The notes under the pieces are model-generated. The model did not search any database and was not told the origin of the DNA. It was given only the letters and a program-made list of their open reading frames with translations. A program made the translations under genes and the position numbers. DNA of 64,000 bases from Cristatella mucedo (taxonomy: Eukaryota; Bryozoa; Phylactolaemata; Cristatellidae), in assembly GCA_009760855.2 (NCBI GenBank), contig WPIO01000144.1, forward strand, positions 535,501 through 599,500, in the 5' to 3' direction. Each line of letters starts with the position of its first letter. Position 1 is the stretch's first letter. Positions 20,335 to 31,665 of the stretch are shown here, piece by piece.

Positions 20335-21360
20335 GTTTTACAGCGTACTTCAAAGCCAAGTCACTTTTGGTACGCATGCTGCAGCTACCAGGCTTCATTT
20401 AATGCGCCAAACGAAAGTCACGAGCATTGCTTCGTCAAGAATGCAATTGCGGAAGTGCGAAGTACGGAGCCAGCAGCTCAGTACGGTTCTGGGAAATATG
20501 TGCCAATGTCGACAGCAGGAGAGTAGATGATTAAACTGGGGTTATTTCAATACATCTTATTAGGACTGATATTCATAATTTACGGTTCCCGATATATAGA
20601 GTCTAGTAAAAAATTATGCGATAACACATTGCCGATGCCGAGTAATGGCCGACATTATACGTTAAGCACTCAGTTGTGCTCTCGGAGTTGGCATTGATAT
20701 TCGTATATTTGTGCCGATTTGTGCTCTAGGACTCCGAGCCACCTGCGCTCTCTCATGGTAGTGGTTGAATACCTATAAACAAATTCACTTTCAGGTTGAA
20801 TTTTTTAGACTATGATTATTGAATTATCGTGTAAAGGTGTGTGCCACGTTCGTGGCTGCAATGTTCAGCTACAATATGCTTACCTGCTTGCAGTGGCGCC
20901 ACACCTACAATCGCTATCCATGATACAAAGATCAGGCGTCACCTTACTCGAGACACGTTGAATGAATCACGGCCAGTTACGACCACTGTATGTGTGGCCT
21001 AGTTCTACAAAGACGTGGAAACCACGAACCCAGGTCGTAATAATGCCGCTACCTAAGCATTTGGAAGTGAGTTCCTCAGTATACACGTTACAGAAACAAA
21101 AGCGTCTGTCGAAATGGTCTTCTGTAAGCCAAGGAATGAAACAGGAAATGCATTGTCAGTAGATGACCTGTGGCCTCTTGTAGTGTGAATCTGATGCAGC
21201 GGTTCAGTAGGGAGGAGCCAAGCCATGGCGGGCTTTGCAGGTCAGCAAAGAGCTTGGCTATGTACTCGTCGATCGACTGGGAACCATGGCAGCTCTTTAG
21301 TAAAGGAGACATGTAACTGAACCTCTATAATCGTTTGAATAGCCTGCCAGCTGTTAGCAA
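20335..21360 (-). mobile_element. Old LINE-B copy in duplication copy B
   Basis: Counterpart of the interrupted LINE-B of copy A. From about 21020 to 21360 it is continuous on the minus strand (decayed thumb region), including the site where copy A holds the younger insertion. The ~490-base non-LINE-B insert is at about 20530-21020. Confidence 0.7.
20884..20944 (-). CDS. Putative signal-peptide exon (copy B)
   Basis: Minus-strand frame RLIFVSWIAIVGVAPLQA ends at donor GTAAGC (20878-20883), phase 1, and would splice to exon 18271-18390 (A-G-L-A-E-S-S). A TGA lies four codons before the hydrophobic core where copy A has TGG, so the copy B leader is shorter. No ATG is in frame. Confidence 0.35.
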
Positions 21361-21589
21361 TAAGCAAAGAGAGAATGAAAGCCAATGGTACTTTTTAGCT
21401 GCATCTCAGGTAAGTGTAGCCTAACAAAGCTTTAGAGTAAAATAGCTAAGTAACGAAACAGGGACAATCTTCAGGGCTGCATTGTTGCAATAAGAATATC
21501 TCTTGGTTGTTTGAAACATTTTTTAAGAATTCATAGCAGTTTTAGCATTGAAATAGTTCATTTTCCATGTTCGCAAAACTATGTGCCAC

Positions 21590-21725
21590 GTTCTAAGCCT
21601 AGGGGTAAAGCAATCGCTCTTCACGATTCGGTTTGTGGGGTTCGAGTGCTGCTCTAGGCAATCCCATATTGACACCACCACACGTGATGGCGATATCAGT
21701 AAAATTTCCCCTGCCACATCAAAAA
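21590..21725 (+). mobile_element. Possible third tRNA-like SINE head
   Basis: AAGCCTAGGGGTAAAGC resembles an A box. GGGGTTCGAGTGCTGC, about 45 bases further on, resembles a B box. Only one copy is recognisable. In duplication copy A the same place is cut after the first bases by a LINE-A fragment. Confidence 0.3.
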
Positions 21726-24000
21726 AGATACTGCCAACTCAGCTAAGCCATCATTTAGGCGGTCATTTACTTGTTTTTCTACCACCTAGGAGTCGCGACA
21801 CTGGACAAAGCTAGTAAATTATGAGACTGACAGCTGACTTTGACAAAGTCTGACCACAGCAAGGATGATATCTCGGGGACAATCAGGCTGTCAATGAGTC
21901 TTTCCGATGAGCCGCTATTTTTTGCAAGCGGTAAAGGAGTTTTAGGAAGTCACTTGCATATGAGCTACAATAACCAGCCTATTCGAGATGGGATTTTGAG
22001 AGTTCTGAGTTGTCGTTAGCGTTTCTTGTGCAATAACGGTCGCTCCTGCTTATAGATGGCACTTTAGGAGCTACTGGTTAGTTTGGACAGCAGACTTATG
22101 CTACTAACTGAGCTGCGAAGGGGGAATATCAGGGAAGTAGTAGAAAATTTGTCAAATAACTGAATACTTCTTCAGGGTACCTTTCGAAAATTAACACGTT
22201 ACAAATCGTATCTGAAGATCTGACGTTTGCAACGTAAAAGAAAAATCATTACGCTAACCACTTATATTCTGGACGTGCGCCCGAAATCTTCATTTAAAAA
22301 ATGTTACCGATCCCCTGTGCAGCAAATTGTACTTGCATCTCAACTTGTTGAGACGCGATAGACCGAGGAAGATGCGTGAATAAAGCTGGTCGAGGCGCAT
22401 TCTTGTGACTTTTAAGCAGCTGTATTTTCATCCTAGCTTGATGATTTGTATACTCCCTAATACATCAAATACTGCAGGTATCAGATTGAAACTTGAAACG
22501 TGAGTTAAGCTCTGCTTATTTTTATGTAATTATAGAGAGCATAATTTCGGTTCGATAGATTCGCTCTACGTGTCCAATACGGCATAAAATAAAGCTCCAC
22601 TGCGTTAAATAATATGTACAGCCAAACCTATCTGGGAAGTTTGACCTCTCAGAGTTGGTATAAAAACAGTTCACCGTCCTCTATTGAATTGAAGGATTTT
22701 AGTTTTGAGTGAAAAAACAGCCCTACATTTTATTGGCTCCTGGTAAGGACAAGGAAGAAGTTTATGACATTGTCTCAATCGTCACTGGGCCATGTTTTCC
22801 CAACGCACCATTCGAGTGTGAGCCTAACGCGGTACATCCTTTGAAGTCGTTTGGTAAATAGAAAGAAATCTTTGTGACTCTGTACGCGGACAGAATATAT
22901 AGCGTACATGTAAAGGGTTCTCCTAAGTTAAAAGTTGCTGTATCTGAGGCCGCATTTCGTGCTCAATATTAGGTGCCCTGTGAATTTGAACTTTCCAGTA
23001 AATATAAATCTATTCCATTCACAAGCCGACTCAGGAGAGATTAAGAGCTCGAACAACTCATATATTTCAAGAATTTGGCTGAAACTGATTGTACATCCAA
23101 GAACACTCTAGCTGGTCACCTCTAATAGTCGAAATAAGTAGAGTAGGCTTCCAACCACGTAGACGGCAGTTCAAGCATCCCACTGTCGTACTGCTCTAAT
23201 TTTCTCGCCTGACCCATCCAAATATGGATCAGCTACGTTCTGGAGAGGGAAGTATATTAGACAGCCAGAAAAATACTGTATATCTAGATTCTAATTACAC
23301 GGATCCATCTAATTAGAGAAAGACATCTTCCCAAACAAGGACTTCCCAAACAACCTCCATGAGCTGACCAAAGTCCTATCTAGTACAAGGATGAGCGTTT
23401 GGGACTTATGCTGAAGAAGTGGAAATGCCTAAATCACGATGTGAAAGTACGTAAGAAATCAGAGACAACGTCATAAAAAATGCATTTCAAGTCCAAGAGA
23501 CGTCTAAAGTTGTATAAGCTGCACACTATCTCTTTTATTCTTTCATAATGTCAACTGAATCACGTAATAATCTAGAAACTAATTTTATTAATAGCTTTAT
23601 GGTTTTAATGCTGAGTGCCATTGGAAATCCGAAAATTTACAAATGCACGGTGCCTCCAAGTCCTCAGTGATACGGTATGTTAGAACGTAATTTACACATT
23701 CTGGCTGAGGGTAGTGCACGGCATTATAGCAGCAGCAGAGCAGCTACGATCTTTTATTTGCCGTCTTGGTTAATGGTAAACCCCTCACCACTAGCAAGAG
23801 CATAACCACTATAATCTAGTTAATATAAATGCAAGTCTTTAGTTTGGTTGTTGCTAGATTCATTGAGAATTCCTAGACATGCAAGATAAAATGCAAGAAC
23901 GATCACTATATATTTACGATCTAGCTAGATAGAATTTGATGGCTTCTGTAAATGAAAAATAATTAAAGCATTTCAAATGCTCTCTGAGGAGATATAATTG
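21726..24000. other. Long AT-rich stretch, nothing recognised
   Basis: No open frame longer than about 60 codons, no repeat family with a second copy that I could find. Probably intron or intergenic DNA upstream of gene 1. Confidence 0.4.
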
Positions 24001-24002
24001 TA

Positions 24003-24152
24003 TGTATACATAATTCATTTGTATAGTGCCCCAAGAGAACTTAATCTCTATTTAGGCGCTTCACATCAGCCTCGGGGCTCTAGCCCTCAACTTTAGCCAG
24101 ACCTTGGTCGGGGCAAGCACCTTTAGCAGTTGACCAAGAGATCAAATTATCT
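24003..24152 (-). mobile_element. SINE1 copy, minus strand
   Basis: Tail stem-loop (GTGCCCCAAGAGAACTTAAT, then AGGCGCTTC) at about 24025-24065, then a tRNA-like head read on the minus strand with damaged boxes, ending at about 24150. Confidence 0.8.
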
Positions 24153-24720
24153 TTGTATATGCTTTAAATATTCTGAAAAACAAAACATCTAAAATAGCTC
24201 GGGATAAGCTGCACAGTAACTGGATGCATAAGCAAATAAATGAAGATTCATGAATACCTAAGCATGTCTGTAAGGAACAGGTGCATTTACTTTCCTTGCT
24301 TTGCTAAATGAATCGATGCGCGATTCCCCATTTGCAAGTGATCTCCAAGCTTTTGAAGTATGCAAATTAAGGCAGGGACTGCAACGATTTTTCGGTAGCT
24401 TAGAGGAATCTCCTAATTACTTGAGCCGTAATAATGATGGTGTGATGCAATGATTGACTGGACCATAGTTCGGATCGGAAGGCTAGAGCAAAAAACTGAA
24501 TGAAGGCATCGACATGTGAGTGAAAGATCAGTGAAGCTGAAACGCAGTCGTATGGTAACCATTTCGGATGAGTGAGAAATTTCTAAATGTGGAAACTGGA
24601 ACGCTGAAGGTGGACTAACGTTGCTTCATAGTTTGGCACCCAACCTAAGACTTGAAAGGCATCTTCGTCCTAACGAGTTCGAATCGCCTTTAAAAGTAGT
24701 AATTCTTTATTTAAAGAAAT

Positions 24721-24757
<37 letters not shown>

Positions 24758-26685
24758 AACAGGGTGTCGAGCCGGGATCTCATTTGATCGATTGATAAGT
24801 TGCTGTGGATCTGAGAACAGGGGCAGCGTATCTAATTGAGCTGTCTGTACTGATGCCTTTAGTAAAACACACTCTGGTTCAACATTTTTCTCAGTTGAAG
24901 TCACACATTAGGGTTTCTGGTAGTGGTATAGTGGAGCTGCAATATTCGCGTCAGGAGCATCATCTCCATTAGTGGATTTCGAGAAGATCTACAGAAACTC
25001 TCAGAATGAGCTGATTCTCTTCAATGCTCGTATCGCCATTACTGGAAAAATTGATGACTGATTGAGGATGATTGCGGAAAATGTGACCAAAGGTATCGTA
25101 GCTATTGGACTATGGTTTCGAGCCGCCCAATCTTAATCCGGTACTTTGTTATTGCAGTGCAAGTGCATAGCACACAATACCTGGGGTACGCTGCTATGCA
25201 GCTTATTATGATGGGCAACTGCTTTCTGAGTGAGACTGATGTTTATACCCAGCATTTTCATTCGAAGAGCCCAATTGGACTGCCGGGCTTAGTGGTGCTC
25301 GGAAATTACCTGTAGATATGAGGAGAGCAATTGCAGAGTGACCAGAGCGGGCTGAGTATTTAGTGTCAGTGTCGTCGGAAAATTAGCTACGGCTGGCTAC
25401 TGCAACACAGTAGTTCCTGGACTACTCGTATACGCTCTCCGCAGAGCCTCGGATATTAGGACAATGAGCAGATGCCAATGTTTTATGCCCCCACCTTCCT
25501 CTTCACTGAGCTAGTGAGGTGCTTAACTCGAGCTGGAAGTGGGACCCGGGTCAGCTGCACCGTGCCCCATTTTTTCCTCGATTGCATTAATTTCGAGAGG
25601 ATACCTAAATAATCTACTGCTCCTGCCCCTAGCTAAAGGCTCGAAGCCTAAGCTCTCTGGATCTAATGAGTCACGCTATTTTCGATAGACTAACAGGCTT
25701 CTAAGATGTCCCCACGCAACAACCCAGATCTTAACAAAAGGCTTTTAGTGCAAGTCACTCACACGCACCAGATAAATCTGGATGACAGGAAGCACGTGGT
25801 CGCAGTTTTAAAATACCCGCGTGATATCGCTTACTTAAGTTCGAGGAATGTTCGTCTGACTCGCGAACTTTGAAGTGGCTGGAAAAAATTGATGCAGCCG
25901 TTTCTCCAGGGCTGTGAAAATAATTTTTGGAAGGTATGCTTTCGAAAAAAAAACGCCGAGCCTACTTTCACAAGACGCTACCGTTCGTTCTTTAAGGTGC
26001 CTAACCATTTTACAGAGTGACGGCCATGATATAAATGAGGGACGATGAAACCTGCATGCGATGAGAGCCGCTCTTGGTTCCGTTTTCACGACTACCCGCA
26101 GGGCTATCAAGAGTACATTTCCCCGTGCATTGCTGTACTGCCCGAGCTACAAGAAGGTCTTCTCTTTCCTGGGTTAGGGGACTAATCAATTTCGAGTGAC
26201 ATCCGTTGTAGTGGTAGCTAGGACATCGTTCATTTAGTATAATCAGCCCTCTAGGTCATGAGTGAGGAGTAAAATAGCACCATTAAGAGTAGCAAAAAGT
26301 AATCATGAACGGAAACTAATAATTATAGCAAAAACCTTTTAAGGTACCGTCCGCCTGGTCGCTTTCTTTTCAGCTCTCTCTTCGCTCTCCTCTGTCTTGT
26401 ATGCTTTTATTTTTTCAGTGGTTACTACCTTCCTAAATCTCCCCTGTCTTCCCAAGTCTCTCCTGTCGCTGAGCCTCTCCGCCATTGCTGCAGCACAATT
26501 TTGTTTTCCAAAAAAGAAGCTTCAGTACATACGCTAATCATTGCACAGAAGTCCGCGACGAATGCCGACGGCTGAGTTGACTCGTCGATGCGAAGCTAGC
26601 GATCCCCACGCGCTGAGCCGACACTGAGCAGAAACTTTTAAGGTTGCAGAAAGCGAGGCAGCAGCAATAGAGAGCGCCCACGCAG
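24153..26685. other. AT-rich stretch with one (AT)n microsatellite
   Basis: The microsatellite is (AT)n at 24722-24754. The open frames here are short and without domain pattern. Confidence 0.4.
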
Positions 26686-26688
26686 TGA

Positions 26689-26766
26689 GATATCGTAAGT
26701 CCGTGATATCGATATCGTTATCGATATCATAATCGATATCGATATCGATCCAGATATCGTAAGTCC
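26689..26766. repeat. GATATC-rich palindromic block between direct repeats
   Basis: GATATCGATATC-type words, self-complementary, fill about 26704-26750. They are flanked by AGATATCGTAAGTCC at 26688-26702 and 26752-26766. Confidence 0.85.
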
Positions 26767-27009
26767 ACGCCGCAACTTTAGATGCATGTACTCCATAGTC
26801 TTGGAGCAGCACGAGTGTACACACCCACCAGAGCCAGCCGTAACGCAATAAACCATTCAATTACTCTTAGCAAACCCTTTCAGGGAACTTCAACAAGGCT
26901 TTAAAGGAAGAGTGACCACGTGGCTGCTTATATAGTATGTCCAGCCTCAGCCCGTTACTGCAATTCTCCTGCTGAGAGTGAAAATATGGGTACTTATGTA
27001 ATGTACTAT

Positions 27010-27235
27010 ATCTCCGTCTGTAACTCCACAAAGTCATACAGACCATGTGGGTGTTACTCAATAGAGTTTTGTCTCCCACACTCACAGCCTAAGCTACTTT
27101 CGGTGCACATTCGTTAGCCAACAGACTTCATCTCACGCAACAAAGAGAAAATGGGAAGCATAGCAGAGCCAGGAGAGCAGTTGAGGTAGTGAGTAGCATG
27201 GAAGTAGCAGCTCAGCACTGCTGCTAAGGATATGA
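27010..27235 (-). mobile_element. LINE-B 3'-end fragment
   Basis: Begins TATCTCCGTCTGTAACTCCA and runs through the 3' UTR to the C-terminal ORF codons (GGGAAGCATAGCAGAGCCAG). Tail-side flank TAATGTACTA. Confidence 0.85.
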
Positions 27236-27289
27236 AATATGTATAGCCTCAACGCGTTACTGCAATGCTCCTGCTGTGTCTATTGGCAA

Positions 27290-27651
27290 CAATCGACTCT
27301 ATCGTTCATGTTATCCTACTCGAACGATCAAGAGCAGTGATCGGCGCGGCAGATGAAGCACCGACTGACGCAGTTCAAATATCACTCGTCCAAACTTGCC
27401 AAATCTGCGCTTCGTGGAAGCTATGTCACACCCACCAAACCACCAAACATCTCTGGAATCGTGCAAATGTCGGCTCTCGGTTCGTTGCAGTTCTACTAAA
27501 CGTCTGAGAAAAGTAATTCGGATTCATGGGATCGGCTATCACTTCTACGGCGACCTAGTAGCCGGCTGTATTTTTGCTTGCACAGTTAGAATCAGCTGCC
27601 GAGACTGATTAATTGAATGCTTGCCTTAGGGACATATGATCCTCGATGTCG
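27290..27651 (+). mobile_element. LINE-B RT fragment (5' part of a LINE-B/LINE-A junction)
   Basis: Decayed RT palm: the frame TIDSIVHVILLERSR recalls FDTIDH..LLERL, and later GIGYHFYGDL stands in place of GYHFYADD (27528-27560). It ends at ATGTCGGCC. LINE-A sequence follows directly. Confidence 0.6.
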
Positions 27652-28755
27652 GCCAAAGGCCATTATGGGCAAACCGAGTGGGATTCAGAAATTGAAAAGG
27701 CTGACGCTGAAAATTGGCTCTGCCAGCATATCTCCTGTCGAATCAGCTCAAAATCTAGGTGTCATGTTCCAAAGTGATCTCTCGTTAGACGACCACATCA
27801 GCTCCACGGTCAAATCTGCCTATTTTCAGCTTCATAACATTGCTAAAATTCGGACTTGTTTAGATAAGGATACCATGTGATGGCACACTAGGTATGGTGG
27901 TTGCTTTCACGACCTCGGTCCCGAGGTAGTGGATTCAATTCCTACGGTGGGCGATTCTTTATCGCTACTCCAAGCGGCGGTGATAGCCGTAAAGGCTCTT
28001 CTGTCGCTATACCAAAAGAGGCTGTTTAATCAGCTAGGATTTATTTATTTATTTTAAGTTGGTCCATCCATTCCTGACATCCCGTCTCGACTTCTGCAAC
28101 TCACTGCTTGCCTGCCTACCAGCATGTGCAATCAGGCGATTGCGGCTGGTGCAAAACTCCACAGCTAGGCTTGTCTGTCGTGAGCGTCGCAGTTGCCACA
28201 TCACACCACTTCTCGCCGACCTGCACTGGCAACTAGTCAAGCAACGCATTGACTTCAAGGTTTTGTCGCTCACTTTTAGGTCACTTCATTATTTGGCTCC
28301 AGCCTATCTCACAGATCTACTACCCCACCAGGCCAAGCATCGTACCACCCGCTTTTCGGAATCCAGCAGTTTACCAATACCTCATACAAACCTCGAATCC
28401 TTTGGAGACCGTGCATTTAGTTCGCATGCTTCCAAAGCCTGGAAATCCCTCCCGACCTGTATCAGAACATCCCCTGACTTACGGCATTTAAAAAGAACTT
28501 AAAAACACAGCTATTAGGAGAGTATTTAGTAGATCCCTGTGATTCGCCTTTAACGTGCTTATGCGTGCTGACACTGCATGCTGCCACTAACCACATTTGC
28601 ATGCTGACCCTGTGCATGTCACGCGTAACCATGCTATTCATTTTGTTTGCTTATCAAGCATGATGTTACTCACGATTCAATCGCGTTTCTCTTTCCAGCA
28701 AATGTTAAGCGCCTAGAAAGAGATTGAGCTCTCTGAGGCCGCTTTTGTTATTAAG
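27652..28755 (+). mobile_element. LINE-A fragment, split by SINE2
   Basis: From MGKPSGIQKLKRLTLKIG (27668 on) through the RT thumb. It is interrupted by SINE2 at 27876-28057 and resumes at GTTGGTCCATCCATTCC. The frame 28059-28502 covers SCHITPLLADLHWQLVKQRI to KAWKSLPTCIRTSPDL. 3' UTR and stem-loop (28705-28745) follow. Confidence 0.85.
27876..28057 (+). mobile_element. SINE2 inserted in LINE-A
   Basis: GATGGCACACTAGGTATGGT at the A-box end, GTGGATTCAATTCC as B box, hairpin TATCGCTAC...GGCGGTGATA, tail ATTTATTTATTTATTTT. The LINE-A reading frame is broken exactly here. Confidence 0.85.
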
Positions 28756-29019
28756 AGCGATGAATCCAACTTAGCTACTTATGAGACACTCCAAACGTTT
28801 AGCTGGACTAAGAGACTTGGCTTTATTAATTTGGTTAGGCTGTTTGGTCACCATTTAAATTCTTCGCATAATTCTAGTCACCGTGTACTCGAAATTTTTT
28901 TTTGTCGTCGTCTTTGAACACTGCCAAGCTTTTGAAAGCTGAATTATAAATCATGGCTTCCAATGCTAGACATAAAGTTCAATCCCTTTATAATATTGGG
29001 GAGTTTTCCATGGCGGCTT

Positions 29020-29645
29020 TCGAAAGCCCAAGCCCAGGCTGGTTTGTGCAATTCCATCATAGCAGGGCTACCGAAAAAAGCCAGTGCAACTGCAGCTGGA
29101 GATGAATATGGCTGCACGTCTAGTCTCACAATCCACGAGGTTCAGCGACGTGTCTCCTTTTCTGAAGGATTGTGATAGCCCAGGTTTAGCGATGGCTGCA
29201 GGTTGATAAAGGATACAGAGTGAGTCTCTCACCATTCAACTGCATTTCCCTTTGCAGCAAATGTGAAGCCCTAGAGAGAAAGACTTGAGTTCTCTGAGGC
29301 CGCTTTATTAAGTGCATCAGGTGCATTATTACACACCGCACCTGCCACGGCTTGGCCACTTCATATCTAGCTCAGCTGCTGCATCAGTTTCAGCCTCCTC
29401 ATGCCATCAGGTCCTCCATGAATGAAATTTAGCTATTCACTACCGTGCTGCTCACTTCCTTGACCTTACTGACTCAGTCGACTATTCCCCTCAATTTCGC
29501 TTTATCCTGTGTGAGATGAAGTCTGCCGGCTGCACCGGACTTATCGAAAGCTGCTTTGGATTTGAGTAGGCTCTCTGTAAAACTCTCTTGCGTTACGACT
29601 ACTCAGTCTTTGCATTATTTTTAGAGTTTTAGAGGGATTTATAAT
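29020..29645 (+). mobile_element. LINE-B fragment with a LINE-A insert
   Basis: Thumb-region DNA (GCTACCGAAAAAAGCCAGTG...CTGGAGATGAATATGGCTGC), interrupted at about 29215, then resuming at ACACCGCACCTGCCACGGCT to the decayed 3' end. Confidence 0.75.
29215..29328 (+). mobile_element. LINE-A 3' tip inserted in LINE-B
   Basis: About 114 bases: TCACCATTCAACTGCATTTC, TTTGCAGCAAATGTGAAGCC, then the stem-loop arms (TTGAGTTCTCTGAGGCCGC) and AAGTGCAT. Confidence 0.8.
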
Positions 29646-30830
29646 TCCCAGCACGTCACAAAAGTATGAAGAGGAGTCAATCGCTGCGGACCAATCAACT
29701 TGTGCGAGTAGTACATTCTCGTTTGGCTAGTTTTTAAATTTCGTCAGTCACTTCAGTCGGTATAAAGCTAAAGCCTTTGGGATATTAAAAAACATTGGGA
29801 AGATCTTCCTAGATTTTTAGAGGGTTTGAGGCATAATTAAACGACTTGAGTTCAAAATCAAGTTTTACGGTGCCTAGTGTGACTAAAAAAATAGTTCTGA
29901 TGGTGCAAGAGAATCTACTGACCTAAAATTGAGCATGAAACTCCTTGAAGTCGATAGGCTTCATGATAGGTAGCCGGAAAATAAATGCTTATGAGAAATG
30001 TTGCAGTGTGTCGAATATGACTCTTCGTACAGAAAGCCTATTTTATTACCTCTGCACCAACTGCACCTTATGACACAGGCTGAAGGCATGAAAGTAACGA
30101 GTTTAAAAGGTCAATATAGGATTTCTTCAATGAATTGGCCAACTTAGTAAAAGTCAGCCTCATCATTCCAGTTTTATTAGCCACGCTCTGCACACGGATT
30201 CTGTGAACTGCATATTTTCAATACCACTAAAAGGATCCAGGCTGGCGGCGTACACTATGCAATGGCGTATGCTATTTGTATTCTGTCTGACAGTATCAAG
30301 AAAGACTGGTAGTCAGTATAAATCACAGGTAGCTTCTTGTAAGCACTAGAAAATTAAATTATTAGTTGTTTAGGGACGGTGTATTCTATTCTTATGGTAG
30401 CATGCCTTCTACAGCTTAGCTATGATGTGAAGAATAGGTTGACAAGACGTAGGACCTTGCACAAATAAAAAATCTACTTGCAGCTCCCAACAGGATTACT
30501 GCTACGGTTTCACTGCTGGAATGACGCTAAATTTTCTTTGCCAACTATCCACAAAGCAGATACTTCTCACGCTTTTGCTTACTGTAATAACTTTGCACTT
30601 CTAGTAGCAGCTGTTTGATTTGTCTAGGCAGAAAAAAGGTTTACTTTAAAATTAAAGAGGGTTACTTTAAAAATAAAATCGCAAGAACTTTTTTCTTTCA
30701 CTTGCGTAAGACGTAACATATAAAAAATTTTTTTTTTTTAGATATTTGTCAATTAACCAAGAGCATTAATCTTTGAAATATTCTTATTTTTTACAGAGTC
30801 CTTTTCAGTAAATTTAAGCCTACGAAAACT
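29646..30830. other. AT-rich stretch, nothing recognised
   Basis: No exon-like block with both splice sites and no repeat match. Confidence 0.35.
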
Positions 30831-30833
30831 TAC

Positions 30834-30918
30834 GTGTATCCATCGCCAGTAAATGGAACAAGACGGCGAAAATCCGAAGTACAAATAGCTGGTGCATCTA
30901 CGGTGAATCGTTGTTGGG
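30834..30918 (-). CDS. Candidate internal exon, unassigned
   Basis: 85 bases between a good acceptor (CTGCAATTTTTTAG ending at 30919) and a perfect donor (GTAAGT at 30828-30833). Two frames stay open: one reads QQRFTVDAPAICTSDFRRL, the other RRCTSYLYFGFSPSCSIYW. No family match. Could be an upstream exon of gene 1 or chance. Confidence 0.3.
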
Positions 30919-31239
30919 CTAAAAAATTGCAGAACTTTGCGCAGCAGCCGACAGAAAGAAATTTTATATGATGTAACAATCTAATGTGGCGCAAAGCCAA
31001 ACACTTCAGGAATACGAAATTCCTTGACACAGTTTTAATCGGTGAATAAAGTACGTTACAAGGGAAGACTAATTTAGTTGACCAGTCTTTCTCAGCTGAT
31101 TCTCATAGCCCTTACGAAAGAAATTATAATATTTAATTCTTAATTGCAACAATTGTGGAGTCAGTTTTGCAGTCAGTGACCTACCAAGCAAAGGCATCTT
31201 TGGCTAATCAAGCATAAGCATTGAGCGGCTGATTAGTTA

Positions 31240-31665
31240 TCCGAGGATCAGTTTCAGCCTGTTCGTGCCCTGAGCTCTAGTGTGGACAATAAATTAGCTG
31301 TCCCATTCCTCCGCTTAAAGACAGTTGGCGACAGAAGCTTTAGCTCTGCAGGTCCTAGACTGTGAAACTCGCTTCCACAATTCTTACGCAACGACAACTA
31401 CTCTCCTACTGCCGACTATGGCACATCTTTTTCAGCGGTCCTGAGCTGCTACTTCTATGCTACTCACTATCTCAACTGCTCTCCTGACTCTGCTATGCTT
31501 CCCACTTTCTCTTTGTTGCGTGAGACGAAGTCTGTTGGCTACCGAATGCGTACCGAAAGCCGCTTAGGCTGTGAGTGGGCTATACAAAACTCTCCTGCGT
31601 AACACTCACATAGTCTTTATGACTTTGTGGAGTTACAGACGGAGATACATTACATTACATGACCA
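31240..31665 (+). mobile_element. LINE-B 3' end, well preserved
   Basis: From ATCAGTTTCAGCCTGTTCGTG-type codons to the 3' end GGAGTTACAGACGGAGATAC and a tail ATTACATTACAT. The best-kept 3' terminus in the window. Confidence 0.9.

Larger units (their letters stand above)
17794..21601. repeat. Segmental duplication, copy B
   Basis: Direct-orientation paralogue of 11588-16672. It has an intact EGF exon and signal-like exon and the shared LINE-A and old LINE-B copies, but lacks the young LINE-B plus SINE2. It therefore preserves the empty site at about 21188. Confidence 0.9.

Noticed and set aside
26534-26860. Signal-peptide-like minus frame NGLLRYGWLWWVCTLVLLQ
   Set aside because: It starts at TTG directly after a stop, the nearby ATG is in another frame, and it runs into the GATATC repeat; no usable donor.
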